A DNA stretch of 64,000 nucleotides from Conexibacter arvalis (GTDB lineage: Bacteria; Actinomycetota; Thermoleophilia; Solirubrobacterales; Solirubrobacteraceae). Position numbers and translations under genes: made by a program. The stretch lies in NCBI RefSeq assembly GCF_014199525.1, contig NZ_JACHNU010000005.1:231255-295254 (forward strand), written 5' to 3'. Under the pieces are notes generated by a model. That model ran no database searches. It had not been told where the DNA came from and saw nothing but the letters and a program-made list of their open reading frames with translations. Positions 22,522 to 34,907 of the stretch are shown piece after piece (the first letter of the stretch is position 1; each line of letters starts with the position of its first letter).

Positions 22522-23537
22522 TGGCGGGCCCGCGCGCAGAGTCGCCGCAGGACGCGCCCGTGAAGCGCAGGCTGGAGCTGGACAACGCGGTCGCCGCGGA
22601 GCTCTCCGGTACGCGCGACGAGGTCCTGCGGACGCTGGAGAGCAACCTCGACTGCAACGTCTACCTGCGCGGCAACGTGCTGACGCTGGAGGGCACGCCG
22701 GAGGCGGTCGAGGCGGCGACGCAGGTCGTGCGCGAGGTCTCCGACCTCGTCGCGCGCGGCCACGAGATCGCGCCGGGCACGATCCAGGCGATCCAGGGCG
22801 CGCTGCAGCAGCACGAGTCGCCCAGCCGCGTGCTGGAGGACGTCGTCTGGCGCCACCGCAGAACGAAGGTCGCGCCGAAGACCGTCAACCAGAAGCGCTA
22901 CGTCGACTCGATCCGGAGAAACACGATCACGTTCGGCGTCGGCCCCGCCGGCACCGGCAAGACGTGGCTGGCGGTCGCGATGGCGGCGGCCGCGCTCAGC
23001 CGGCGCGAGGTCAACCGCATCATCCTCACCCGCCCGGCCGTCGAGGCCGGCGAGCGGCTCGGCTTCCTGCCCGGCGACCTGATGGCGAAGGTCGACCCCT
23101 ACCTGCGGCCGCTGTTCGACGCGCTGCACGACATGATCGACCCCGAGAGAGTGTCGGCCCACCTCGAGCGCGGCGTGATCGAGGTCGCACCGCTCGCCTT
23201 CATGCGCGGCCGCACCCTCAACGACTCCTTCATCATCCTCGACGAGGCGCAGAACACGACGCCCGAGCAGATGAAGATGTTCCTCACCCGCCTCGGCTTC
23301 AACTCGAAGATGGTCGTGACCGGCGACGTGACGCAGATCGACCTGCCGAGCGACCAACGCTCGGGGCTGATCTCGGTCGCGGAGGTCCTCGACACCGTCG
23401 ACGGGATCAGATTCGTCAGGTTCGGCGGCGAGGACGTCGTGCGGCACAAGCTCGTGCAGCGGATCGTCGAGGCCTACGCCGACCACCAGCAGCGGCTCGC
23501 GCCCGAGCTGCGCCCCGCCGACCGCAAGCGGGCGTAG
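22521..23537 (+). CDS. phoH: PhoH-like ATPase
   Basis: 338 aa from GTG 22521. An N-terminal KH-like region (about 20-95) precedes the P-loop ATPase: Walker A GPAGTGKT, Walker B FIILDEAQN, and the sensor VTGDVTQIDLP. PhoH proteins bind RNA and ATP and are linked to YbeY in 16S rRNA maturation and quality control; ybeY follows directly here. Confidence 0.94.
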   Translation: MAGPRAESPQDAPVKRRLELDNAVAAELSGTRDEVLRTLESNLDCNVYLRGNVLTLEGTPEAVEAATQVVREVSDLVARGHEIAPGTIQAIQGALQQHESPSRVLEDVVWRHRRTKVAPKTVNQKRYVDSIRRNTITFGVGPAGTGKTWLAVAMAAAALSRREVNRIILTRPAVEAGERLGFLPGDLMAKVDPYLRPLFDALHDMIDPERVSAHLERGVIEVAPLAFMRGRTLNDSFIILDEAQNTTPEQMKMFLTRLGFNSKMVVTGDVTQIDLPSDQRSGLISVAEVLDTVDGIRFVRFGGEDVVRHKLVQRIVEAYADHQQRLAPELRPADRKRA

Positions 23538-23550
23538 GGCCGCCGCGGCG

Positions 23551-23964
23551 ATGCTGGAGGTCGAGGTCATCGGGCTCGATGACGCGGAGCTGGAGGGCCT
23601 GACCGCGCTCGACGTCGAGGAGCTGTGCGGCCTCGCCTTCTCCTCAGCCGGGATCGAGGACGGCCACGTCGCCGTCGCGTTCGTCGACGCCGAGACGATC
23701 CGCGTGCTGAACCGCGACCACCGCGGCAGAGACGCTCCGACCGACGTGCTCTCCTTCCCGATCGACGGGGAGGACGGCGAGTGGGAGCAGATCCCGCCCG
23801 ACCAGCGCGAGCTCGGCGACGTCGTGATCTGCCCGCCGCACACCGAGGACCTCAGCGAGGCGGTCGTCCACGGGGCGCTGCACCTGACCGGCATGGACCA
23901 CGAGGTCGACGACGGCGAGATGCTCGCGCTCCAGGCCGAGCTGCTGCGGTGGATCCGCCCCTAG
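23551..23964 (+). CDS. ybeY: Endoribonuclease YbeY (16S rRNA maturation)
   Basis: 137 aa. The zinc-binding signature H-x3-H-x5-H appears as [16 protein letters not shown] near the C-terminus, preceded by the conserved [11 protein letters not shown]. It processes the 16S rRNA 3' end and acts in ribosome quality control. Its stop codon directly abuts the era ATG. Confidence 0.94.
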   Translation: MLEVEVIGLDDAELEGLTALDVEELCGLAFSSAGIEDGHVAVAFVDAETIRVLNRDHRGRDAPTDVLSFPIDGEDGEWEQIPPDQRELGDVVICPPHTEDLSEAVVHGALHLTGMDHEVDDGEMLALQAELLRWIRP

Positions 23965-24864
23965 ATGAGCAGCGAGCAGCCCACCACCCGCAGCGGCTTC
24001 GTCGTCCTCGCCGGACGGCCGAACGTCGGCAAGTCGACGCTGACGAACGCGATCGTCGGCGCCAAGGTCGCGATCGTCTCCGACAAGCCGCAGACGACCC
24101 GCCGCGCGATCCGCGGGGTCCGCACGACCCCCGCCCACCAGCTGATCCTCGTCGACCTGCCGGGCGTCCAGCGCCCGCGCGACGTGCTGACCGAGCGGAT
24201 GCAGGGCCGGGTCGAGAGCGAGCTGCGCGACGCCGACGCGGCGCTGATGCTCGTCAACGCCGAGCAGGGGATCGGCCCCGGCGACCGCTTCATCGCCGCG
24301 CTGCTGAAGAGATCGCCGAAGCCGGTCGTGATCGCGGTCAACAAGATCGACCGCTGCGGCAAGGCCGAGACGGCGGCGGTCCTGCACGCCGCCGACGAGC
24401 TCGACGTCGCCGAGGCGATCTTCCCGATCTCCGCGCGGGCGGGGCGGGGGGTGGAGGCGCTCGTCGACCACCTCGCCGGCCTGCTGCCGGAGGGCCCGTT
24501 CTACTTCCCGCCCGACGAGCGCTCCGACCAGGCCGAGCACGTGCTGCTCGCCGAGCTGGTGCGCGAGCAGGTGCTGCGCCGCACCCGCCAGGAGGTCCCG
24601 CACGCGGTCGAGGTCGAGGTCGCCGAGATCGACGACGCCGACGAGGGCCTGATCTTCGTCCGCGCCGTCGCCTGGGTCGAGACCGATTCGCAGAAGGGGA
24701 TCCTGATCGGCAGAGGCGGCCGGATGATCAGAGCGATCGGCACCGCCGCCCGCAGAGAGCTGGAGCGCGAGCTCGGCACGCGCGTCCATCTCGACCTCAC
24801 CGTGCGCGTCCGCAAGAGCTGGCGCACCGACGAGCGCCTGCTCGACCGCCTGGGGATCGAGTAG
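23965..24864 (+). CDS. era: GTPase Era
   Basis: 299 aa. G1 is [10 protein letters not shown]3 is DLPG, G4 is NKID and G5 is SARAG. The C-terminal KH domain has the GxxG loop as [12 protein letters not shown]. Era binds the 16S rRNA 3' end and assists 30S assembly, so the yqeY-phoH-ybeY-era operon is a small-subunit maturation unit. The stop is followed by 53 nt and a new promoter. Confidence 0.96.
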   Translation: MSSEQPTTRSGFVVLAGRPNVGKSTLTNAIVGAKVAIVSDKPQTTRRAIRGVRTTPAHQLILVDLPGVQRPRDVLTERMQGRVESELRDADAALMLVNAEQGIGPGDRFIAALLKRSPKPVVIAVNKIDRCGKAETAAVLHAADELDVAEAIFPISARAGRGVEALVDHLAGLLPEGPFYFPPDERSDQAEHVLLAELVREQVLRRTRQEVPHAVEVEVAEIDDADEGLIFVRAVAWVETDSQKGILIGRGGRMIRAIGTAARRELERELGTRVHLDLTVRVRKSWRTDERLLDRLGIE

Positions 24865-24901
24865 CCGCGCGGTCAGCGCGCGCAGGACCCGTCAGGCGAC
24901 G

Positions 24902-24907
24902 TACAAT
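24902..24907 (+). promoter_or_regulatory. -10 element (TACAAT) of the hisIE-trp operon
   Basis: TACAAT is 10 nt before ATG 24918. No leader peptide, T-box or attenuator is visible ahead of the trp genes. Confidence 0.55.
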
Positions 24908-24917
24908 CCCTCGACCG

Positions 24918-25523
24918 ATGCCCGATCTAGACATCGCGTTCGACGACAGGGGCCTCGTTCCGTGCGTGATGCAGGATTGGCGCACCGGCGAGGTCCTCAC
25001 GCTCGCGTACATGAACGCAGAGGCCCTTCGCAAGACGCAGGAAACCGGAGAGATCCATTTCTGGAGCCGCTCGCGCGGCGAGCTGTGGCACAAGGGCGCG
25101 ACCTCGGGCAACACGCAGAAGGTGCGCGCGCTGCGCGCCGACTGTGACCGCGACGCGATCGTCGCGCTCGTCGAGCCGGCCGGCCCCGCCTGCCACACCG
25201 GCGAGCGGACCTGCTTCTTCAACGGCGAGGTCGACACCGGCGCGCCCTACGAGGTGCTGCCGAGACTGGAGCGGACGATCGCCGCGCGCGCGAGCGAGCG
25301 GCCCGACGGCTCGTGGACGGCGAAGCTGCTCGCCGACCCGGCGCTGGCCGGCGCCAAGGTCGAGGAGGAGGCCGAGGAGGTCGTCCGCGCCGTCCGCGAG
25401 GAGAGCGACGAGCGGGTCGCCAACGAGGCCGCCGACGTGATCTACCACCTCACCGTGCTGCTGCGCACGCGCGGGCTGACGCTCGCCGACGCCGAGCGCG
25501 TGCTGGACGAGCGCAGTCGATGA
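24918..25523 (+). CDS. hisIE: Bifunctional phosphoribosyl-AMP cyclohydrolase / phosphoribosyl-ATP pyrophosphatase
   Basis: 201 aa. The N-terminal HisI domain (1-110) has the metal-binding [21 protein letters not shown] and [19 protein letters not shown]. The C-terminal HisE domain (about 115-201) has [10 protein letters not shown] and [14 protein letters not shown]. It performs steps 2 and 3 of histidine synthesis. Its stop overlaps the trpE ATG, so histidine and tryptophan genes are co-transcribed here. The HisIE fusion is unusual for Actinobacteria, which often have separate genes. Confidence 0.93.
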   Translation: MPDLDIAFDDRGLVPCVMQDWRTGEVLTLAYMNAEALRKTQETGEIHFWSRSRGELWHKGATSGNTQKVRALRADCDRDAIVALVEPAGPACHTGERTCFFNGEVDTGAPYEVLPRLERTIAARASERPDGSWTAKLLADPALAGAKVEEEAEEVVRAVREESDERVANEAADVIYHLTVLLRTRGLTLADAERVLDERSR

Positions 25524-26994
25524 GCTCCTCGACCCACACGACCGGCCTGCGCGTGACGCCGTCGCTCGACGAGGTGCGAGAGCTGGCGCGCGACCACACG
25601 CTGGTGCCGCTGCGCCACACCTTCGTCGACGACATCGAGACGCCCGTCTCCGCCTACCTGAAGCTGCGTGGCGAGGGCCCGTCGTTCCTGCTCGAGTCGG
25701 CCGAGCACGGCCGCATGGGCCGCTGGTCGTTCATCGGCTTCCGCCCGCGGCAGGTGCTGCGCTGGTCGCTCGGCGACGACGGCGACCCGTACGCGCTCGC
25801 GGCCGACGCGGTCGCGCGCGCCAGACAGGCGCAGACCCCCGGCCTGCCGCCGTTCTCGGGCGGCGCCGTCGGGATGTTCGGCTACGACCTCGTGCGGACC
25901 GTCGAGCCGCTCGGCGAGCCGAACCCCGACCCGGTCGGCCTGCCCGACCTGGCGCTGATGCTGACCGACGTGATCGTCGCCTTCGACCACCTCAGGCACG
26001 AGCTGCACGTGCTCGCCAACGTCGACGCCGAGGCCGACGACCTCGACGCCGCCTACGCCGCCGCCGTCGAGGCGATCGAGGAGGTGCGCTGGAAGCTGTC
26101 GGGGCCGGTCCCGCGGCCCGACCGGCCGCCGGCGCGCGAGGCCGACCGCGCCGTCGACTTCCAGAGCAACATGCCGCGCGAGCGGTTCGAGGGGATGGTC
26201 GAGCGGATCGTCGAGTACATCCACGCCGGCGACGCCTACCAGGTCGTCCCCTCGCAGCGCTGGTCGGCGCGGGTCGGGATGGAGGCGTTCTCGATCTTCC
26301 GCGGCCTGCGGGCGGTCAACCCCAGCCCGTACATGTACTTCCTCGACTTCGGCGACTTCGAGATCGCCGGCGCCAGCCCCGAGCCGCTGCTGACCGTCGG
26401 CGACGGGATCGTCCGCACCCGTCCGATCGCCGGCACCCGCCCGCGCGGCGCCGACGCCGAGGAGGACGCGCGGCTGGCGAGGGAGCTGCTCGCCGACGAG
26501 AAGGAGCGGGCAGAGCACGTGATGCTCGTCGACCTCGCCCGCAACGACGTCGGCCGCGTCAGCGAGTACGGCACCGTCAGCGTCGACGGCTACATGGAGA
26601 TCGAGCACTACTCGCACGTGATGCACATCGTCTCGCGCGTCTCGGGCAAGCTGCGCGCGGGGATCGGCCCGCTCGACGCGCTGCGCTCGCTGCTGCCGGC
26701 CGGCACGCTCTCGGGCGCGCCGAAGGTCCGTGCGATGCAGATCATCGACGAGCTGGAGCCGGTCAAGCGCGGCGGCTACGGCGGCGCGATCGGCTACCTC
26801 TCCTACACGGGCGACCTCGACACCTGCATCCACATCCGCACCGTCGTCGTCAAGGACGGCGTCGCGCACGTGCAGGCCGGCGGCGGCACCGTCGCCGACG
26901 CGAAGCCCGACTACGAGTTCCGCGAGTCGGAGGCGAAGGCGCGCGCGGTGCGCCAGGCGATCGCGCTCGCGGCAGCCCAACCGGAGTGGCCGTG

Positions 26995-26995
<1 letters not shown>
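25520..26995 (+). CDS. trpE: Anthranilate synthase component I
   Basis: 491 aa. The N-terminal regulatory region has the LLES element ([19 protein letters not shown]) that binds feedback tryptophan. The catalytic domain has [34 protein letters not shown] and [10 protein letters not shown]. It converts chorismate to anthranilate with ammonia from TrpG, encoded next with a 1-nt overlap. Confidence 0.95.
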
Positions 26996-27590
<595 letters not shown>

Positions 27591-27591
<1 letters not shown>

Positions 27592-28625
27592 TGCCGTCCG
27601 GGGACCTGCTCACACGCGCGATCGACGCGCTCGCCTCGGGCGAGGACCTGAGCGCGGAGACGGCCGAGGCCGTCCTCAACGAGATCTGGAGCGGCAACGC
27701 CGACGACGTCCAGATCGCCGCCGTCCTGATCGCGCTGCGCACGAAGGGCGAGACGGTCGACGAGCTGACCGGGCTGGCGCGCACGATGCGCGCCTTCGCG
27801 ACCCACGTCGAGATCGGCCGCGACGACCTGCTCGACGTCGTCGGCACCGGCGGCGGCAGACAGACCTTCAACGTCTCGACGACCGCCGCGCTGATCGCGG
27901 CCGGCGCCGGCTGCGCCGTCGCCAAGCACGGCAACCGCTCGGCGACGGGCAAGTCGGGCGCGGCCGACGTGCTCGAGGCGCTCGGCGCGCGGATCGACCT
28001 GCCGCCCGAGCGGGTCGCGCGCTGCGTCGAGGAGATCGGCTTCGGCTTCATGTTCGCGCCCCACCACCACGCGGCGATGCGCCACGTGATCCCCGTCCGC
28101 AGACAGCTGGCCGTCCGCACGGTGATGAACTTCCTCGGCCCGCTGACGAGCCCGGCCGGCGTCACCCGCCAGCTGACCGGGGTCGGCGACCGGCGCTACC
28201 ACGAGACGATCGCGGGCGCCTTCGCGCAGCTCGGCGCCAAGCACGCGCTCGTCGTCTCCTCCGACGACGGGCTCGACGAGCTGTCGACGGTCGCGCCGAC
28301 GCAGGTGATCGAGGTCCGCGACGGCGCGCTGTCGCACTGGACCGTCACGGCCGCCGACGTCGGGCTCGACGCCGCCTCCTACGAGGAGCTGACCGGCGGC
28401 GGGCCGGAGGAGAACGCGGCGATCGCCCGCGCGATCCTCGACGGCGAGCGCGGCGCGCCGCGCGACATCGCCGTCCTCAACGCCGGCGCCGGCGTCTACG
28501 CCAGCGGACGCGCCGAGAGCCTCGAGGCTGGCGTGCGCGCCGCAGAGGCGGCGATCGACTGCGGCGCCGCGCGCGAAACACTGGACCGATACGTGACCGC
28601 GACCCAGGAGCTGTCCCCGGCATGA
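27591..28625 (+). CDS. trpD: Anthranilate phosphoribosyltransferase
   Basis: 344 aa. The PRPP-binding motif is DVVGTGGGRQTFNVST, followed by KHGNRSATGKSGAADVLEALG and the anthranilate-contact region HHHAAMRHVIPVR. It catalyses the second tryptophan-specific step. One base is shared with trpG, and there is a 4-nt overlap with trpC. Confidence 0.95.
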
Positions 28626-29416
28626 CCAACGTGCTCGACCGCATCGTCGACTCGACCCGACGCGACGTGGAGCACCGTCGGAATGAGGTCCCGCTCGCCG
28701 AGCTCGAGCGCTCGCTGCTCGGGCGCGGCGAGGACCGCCCGTTCGCCGAGGCGCTCGTCCACCCGGGGATCTCCGTGATCGCCGAGCACAAGCGGCGCTC
28801 GCCGTCGGCCGGCGCGATCCGCGAGGGCGCGACCGTCGAGGAGGTCGTCTGCGCCTACGAGCGCGCCGGCGCCGCGGCGCTGTCGGTGCTGACCGAGCAC
28901 CACCACTTCGGCGGCTCGCTCGAGGACCTGCAGGCCGCGAAGGCCGCCGCCCGCCTGCCGGTGCTGCGCAAGGACTTCGTCGTCGACACCTACCAGGTCT
29001 ACGAGTCGGCCGCCGTCGGTGCCGACGCGATCCTGCTGATCGTCGCCGCGCTCGACCCGAAGGAGCTGCAGCAGCTCCACGGCGAGGCGCTCGCGCTCGA
29101 CCTCGACGTGCTCGTAGAGGTCCACGACGAGCGCGAGCTGGCGATCGCGCTGGAGCGGATCGACGCCGACGTGATCGGGATCAACAACCGCGACCTGACC
29201 GACTTCACCGTCGACGTGCAGCGGACCTTCGAGCTGCTCGCCGACATCCCGGCCGGCAAGACGGTCGTCTCGGAGTCGGGCATCTCGACCCGCGAGCAGC
29301 TCGACGAGCTCGAGCGCGTCGGCGTCGACGCCGTGCTGGTCGGCGAGGCGCTGATGCGCGCCGAGGACATCGAGTCCGCCTGCCGTGCGCTCACCCGCCA
29401 CGGCGACGAGCCGTGA
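28622..29416 (+). CDS. trpC: Indole-3-glycerol phosphate synthase
   Basis: 264 aa TIM barrel. Diagnostic motifs are VIAEHKRRSPSAGAI, LRKDFVVDTYQV, INNRDLTDF and VSESGI. It is the last gene of the hisIE-trpEGDC unit. The next trp gene, trpF, comes only after an inserted protease gene. Confidence 0.95.
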   Translation: MTNVLDRIVDSTRRDVEHRRNEVPLAELERSLLGRGEDRPFAEALVHPGISVIAEHKRRSPSAGAIREGATVEEVVCAYERAGAAALSVLTEHHHFGGSLEDLQAAKAAARLPVLRKDFVVDTYQVYESAAVGADAILLIVAALDPKELQQLHGEALALDLDVLVEVHDERELAIALERIDADVIGINNRDLTDFTVDVQRTFELLADIPAGKTVVSESGISTREQLDELERVGVDAVLVGEALMRAEDIESACRALTRHGDEP

Positions 29417-29461
29417 TCGTTTAGCTCCGGTTCAGCGCCCGCGGCGAGACTGAGTGCTCGG

Positions 29462-30631
29462 ATGAGAGCGTTCGTACGTTCCCCCTTCGTCTCTGCGCTC
29501 GCCGGTGGAACCGTGGTCGCGGTCGCGCTGCTCGCCTTCGGCGCCGTCGGGCGCGATCGCCCGACGACGATCATCGAGCAGACCGGCATGGGCGGCGGCA
29601 CCACGACCGCCGAGAGCGCGATGACCGCGCACGCGATCTACGAGCGCGACGCGCCCGGCGTCGTCTTCGTCCGCGCCGACGACGCCTCGCCGGGCGCGAC
29701 GATCTCGTCGCTGCACGACTCGGAGGCCTCCGGCACCGGCTTCGTGATCGACCGCGACGGGCACGTGCTGACCAACCAGCACCTCGTCGGCGACGCCAGG
29801 ACCGTCCGCGTCAGCTTCGACGACGACGAGACGGTGACCGCGCGCGTGCTCGGCGCCGACGCCGCCAACGACCTCGCGCTGCTGAAGGTCGACCCGGCCG
29901 AGGTCGAGCTGCACCCGCTCGTGCTCGGCGACTCGACGACCGCGCGCGTCGGCGATCCGGTGATCGCGATCGGCAACCCGTTCGGACTGGCGCGCACGCT
30001 CACGACCGGCGTCGTCTCCGCGCTGCAGCGCCAGCTGACGGCGCCCAACGGCTTCACGATCCAGCACGTGATCCAGACCGACGCGCCGATCAACCCCGGC
30101 AGCTCCGGCGGGCCGCTGCTCGACGCCGAGGGGCGCGTGATCGGGATCACCTCGCAGGTCGCGACCGACCGCGAGGGCGGCAGCACCGGGATCGGCTTCG
30201 CGGTCCCGATCGACACCGCCAAGAGCAAGCTCGACGAGCTGAAGCGGACCGGCAGCGTCGTCCACGCCTACCTCGGCATCCGCGGCACGACGATCGGCGC
30301 CGAGCTGTCGGCCGCGATGCCGTCGAAGATCAGACGCGGCGTGCTCGTCCAGGTCGTGCTCGACGGCAGCCCGGCCGAGCGCGCCGGCCTGCGCGGCGGC
30401 TCGATCGAGAGCCAGGTCGACGGCGTCTCGGTGCTGATGGGCGGCGACGTGCTGACCTCGATCGACGGCCGCACGCTCACGTCGATGGAGCAGCTGACCG
30501 GCGAGATCGCCGATCGCAGAGCGGGTGACGAGATCCGCCTCGGCGTGCTGCGCGACGGCGAGGCGATGCAGCTGTCGATGCGCCTCGGCACCCAGCCGCG
30601 AAGCGCCCCGGACGCCGCCGAGACGCCGTAG
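29462..30631 (+). CDS. HtrA/DegP-like serine protease with PDZ domain
   Basis: 389 aa. A single N-terminal hydrophobic segment (about 8-30) anchors it to the membrane with the protease outside. The trypsin-like domain has the catalytic His in LTNQHLVGDA, Asp in NDLALLKVD and Ser in PINPGSSGGPLLD. One PDZ domain follows (about 275-375: YLGIRG, GSPAERAGLRGG). It degrades or chaperones misfolded extracytoplasmic proteins. It sits between trpC and trpF without obvious functional connection, 45 nt after trpC. Confidence 0.93.
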   Translation: MRAFVRSPFVSALAGGTVVAVALLAFGAVGRDRPTTIIEQTGMGGGTTTAESAMTAHAIYERDAPGVVFVRADDASPGATISSLHDSEASGTGFVIDRDGHVLTNQHLVGDARTVRVSFDDDETVTARVLGADAANDLALLKVDPAEVELHPLVLGDSTTARVGDPVIAIGNPFGLARTLTTGVVSALQRQLTAPNGFTIQHVIQTDAPINPGSSGGPLLDAEGRVIGITSQVATDREGGSTGIGFAVPIDTAKSKLDELKRTGSVVHAYLGIRGTTIGAELSAAMPSKIRRGVLVQVVLDGSPAERAGLRGGSIESQVDGVSVLMGGDVLTSIDGRTLTSMEQLTGEIADRRAGDEIRLGVLRDGEAMQLSMRLGTQPRSAPDAAETP

Positions 30632-30699
30632 CGGCGGCGGCGCTCGCCGGCCGCGCGCCGGGACCGTCGCCGACGCCCCGTCCGCCTCTCGACACCACT

Positions 30700-30705
30700 T
30701 AGGAT
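30700..30705 (+). promoter_or_regulatory. -10 element (TAGGAT) of trpFBA
   Basis: TAGGAT lies 7 nt before ATG 30713, indicating that trpFBA has its own promoter separate from hisIE-trpEGDC. Confidence 0.55.
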
Positions 30706-30712
30706 GTGAGGC

Positions 30713-31365
30713 ATGGCCACCAGGATCAAATACTGCGGAATCACCCGACTGGAAGACGCCGAGCACGCCGTGTCGCTCGACGCCTGGGCCGTGGGGCTGA
30801 TCCTCTGGCCCGGCTCCGGCCGCTACTGCAGACCGGCCGACGCCGCCGCGATCGGCGCCGCGCTCCACCGCCGCGCCGAGGTCGCGGGCGTCTTCGTCAA
30901 CGCCCACCTCGACCACGTCGTGGCGCGCGCGGAGGAGATCGGTCTCACGCTCGTGCAGCTGCACGGCGACGAGGGGCCGTCGTTCTGCACCGAGGTCGCC
31001 CGCCGCACCGGCGCGAAGGTGATCAAGGTGGCGCGCGTGCGCAACCGCGCCGACGTCGTCGCGCTGCGCGCCTTCCGCACCGACTACCACCTGCTCGACG
31101 CGTACGTCGCCGGCAGGCCGGGCGGGACGGGGGAGACGTTCGCGTGGGACCTGGTGAACGTCCACAGACGCGACCGGCCGGTGATCTTGAGCGGCGGCCT
31201 GACGCCGGACAACGTCGGCGACGCGATCGCCGCCGCCCACCCGTACGCGGTCGACGTCGCCAGCGGCGTCGAGCGCGCGCCGGGGATCAAGGACCACGCG
31301 CGGATGGACGCCTTCAGCGCCGCCGTCAGAGCCGCCGACGCCCGCGAGCAGCAGGGAGCCGCCGC

Positions 31366-31369
<4 letters not shown>
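30713..31369 (+). CDS. trpF: Phosphoribosylanthranilate isomerase
   Basis: 218 aa TIM barrel. The N-terminal [14 protein letters not shown] holds the catalytic Cys; [10 protein letters not shown] and [14 protein letters not shown] are the C-terminal phosphate-binding motifs. A separate trpF means the organism does not rely on the dual-purpose PriA enzyme of many Actinobacteria. It overlaps trpB by 4 nt. Confidence 0.94.
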
Positions 31370-32558
<1,189 letters not shown>

Positions 32559-32562
<4 letters not shown>

Positions 32563-33359
32563 GCACGCAGACCCAGACGGGCGCCGAGCGGATCGCCGCG
32601 GCGTTCGCGAACAGCGGCAAGCGGGCGGCGCTGATGCCGTACCTGATGGGCGGCTTCCCGACGCTGGAGGGCTCGCGCGCGATCGGCGAGGCGTACGCCG
32701 ACGGCGGCGCCGACCTGGTCGAGCTGGGCGTGCCGTTCTCCGACCCGCTCGCCGACGGGCCGGTGATCCACGCCGCCGGCACCAAGGCGCTCGCCGCCGG
32801 CGCGACGCTGGAGGGCGTGCTGGAGGTGGGCCGGGCGCTGTCGGAGCGGCTGCCGGTCGTGCTGATGGCCTACGCCAACCTCGTCTACGTGCGCGGCTTC
32901 GAGGCGTTCGCCGAGCTGCTGGTCGAGCACGGGATCAGCGGTCTGATCGTGCCCGACCTGCCGCTGGAGGAGGGGCCGGAGCTGCTCGGCGTCTGCGACG
33001 CGCGCGGGATCGCGCTCGTGCCGCTGGTCGCCCCGACGACCCCGGACGAGCGGTTCGCGCGGATCGGCGAGCGGGCGCGCGGCTTCCTCTACACCGTCTC
33101 GGTCACCGGCACGACCGGCGAGCGGGTCGCGCTCGACGACAGGCTCGGCGGCGTGCTGGCGCGCGCGAAGGCGTCGACGACCGTCCCGGTCGCCGTCGGC
33201 TTCGGCATCGGGACGCCCGCGCAGGCGGCCGCCGCCGCCGACGCCGGCGCGGCCGGCGTGATCGTCGGCAGCCGACTCGTGCGGGCGGCCGCGGAGGCCG
33301 ACGACCCCGCCGCCGAGGTCCGCGCGCTGGTGAGCGCGATGGCCGACGCGCTGCGATAG
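32559..33359 (+). CDS. trpA: Tryptophan synthase alpha chain
   Basis: 266 aa TIM barrel. Catalytic Glu and Asp are in [31 protein letters not shown] and [10 protein letters not shown] follow. It cleaves indole-3-glycerol phosphate and channels indole to TrpB. It is the last gene of trpFBA. Confidence 0.95.
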
Positions 33360-33374
33360 CATCCGACGCCGACC

Positions 33375-33578
33375 ATGCCTCTCGTTATCGCAACCACCAC
33401 CGCCTTCTGCCTCTGGATCACCCTCTGGGCGATCGGCATCTCGGGCTTCGACGGTCTGCTGCTCTGCACCGCGATCGTCCTCATCGTCGCCGGCATCAGA
33501 GCGCTCGGCCAGTTCCTCCCGGGCGCCGACAGAAGACGCCTCCCGGGCCGCGCGAACGCGCCCCAGGGCGGCTGGTAA
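33375..33578 (+). CDS. Small two-helix membrane protein
   Basis: 67 aa starting 15 nt after trpA. Two hydrophobic helices (about 3-22 and 28-44) are followed by a basic, proline-containing tail (GADRRRLPGRANAPQGGW). Codon use matches the neighbours, and the length and hydrophobic pattern look genuine. The function is unknown; it may just ride on the trp transcript. Confidence 0.65.
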   Translation: MPLVIATTTAFCLWITLWAIGISGFDGLLLCTAIVLIVAGIRALGQFLPGADRRRLPGRANAPQGGW

Positions 33579-33622
33579 AGCAACGCTCGTCCCGGGCGAC
33601 TTCGGGCCCCGGCACACATCGA

Positions 33623-33644
33623 CCGGCCGCCTGAGCGCGGCCGG
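33623..33644. terminator. 8-bp GC hairpin with CTGAGC loop
   Basis: CCGGCCGC (33623-33630) pairs perfectly with GCGGCCGG (33637-33644) around CTGAGC. It lies downstream of the trpA/small protein unit and is probably its terminator. Confidence 0.5.
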
Positions 33645-33653
33645 ATCGTGGAT

Positions 33654-33718
33654 GCTGGGCGCCGCCCGGCGAGCCGATCAGGCTGGGCGCCTTTGAGGCT
33701 TGCCGGGTGGCGCCCAGC
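33654..33718. terminator. 22-bp hairpin between convergent small protein and pfkA
   Basis: Arms at 33654-33675 and 33697-33718 pair over 22 bp with only two G-U positions, around a 21-nt loop. This is a very stable structure in the 172-nt gap between convergent genes. The loop contains a further copy of GGCTGGGCGCC. Confidence 0.6.
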
Positions 33719-33750
33719 GCTGCGAGGCGGTTCGCTCAGGCGGTCGCCAG

Positions 33751-34788
<1,038 letters not shown>

Positions 34789-34795
34789 TGCGCCA

Positions 34796-34801
34796 ACCGT
34801 A
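34796..34801 (-). promoter_or_regulatory. -10 element (TACGGT) of pfkA
   Basis: TACGGT on the minus strand is 7 nt from ATG 34788, the usual leaderless arrangement in this window. Confidence 0.5.
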
Positions 34802-34892
34802 GCCGGTGGTCTGGAGGCTGTCGACACGGCCCATGAGGTCCCGACGAACGGGGGGTGCGGCTGCCACTACCGCGCCGAAGCGGGCGCGTTCG

Positions 34893-34898
34893 TACAAT
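34893..34898 (+). promoter_or_regulatory. -10 element (TACAAT) of the solute-binding lipoprotein gene
   Basis: TACAAT is 9 nt before TTG 34908 and is the reason for choosing that start. Confidence 0.5.
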
Positions 34899-34907
34899 CC
34901 GGCGCGC

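Noticed and set aside
34820..34840. Possible fourth copy of the regulon element (GACACGGCCCATGAGG)
   Set aside because: It lacks the GTTCA/TGAAC palindrome and the TTGG end, and the adjacent genes are unrelated, so it is likely chance similarity.
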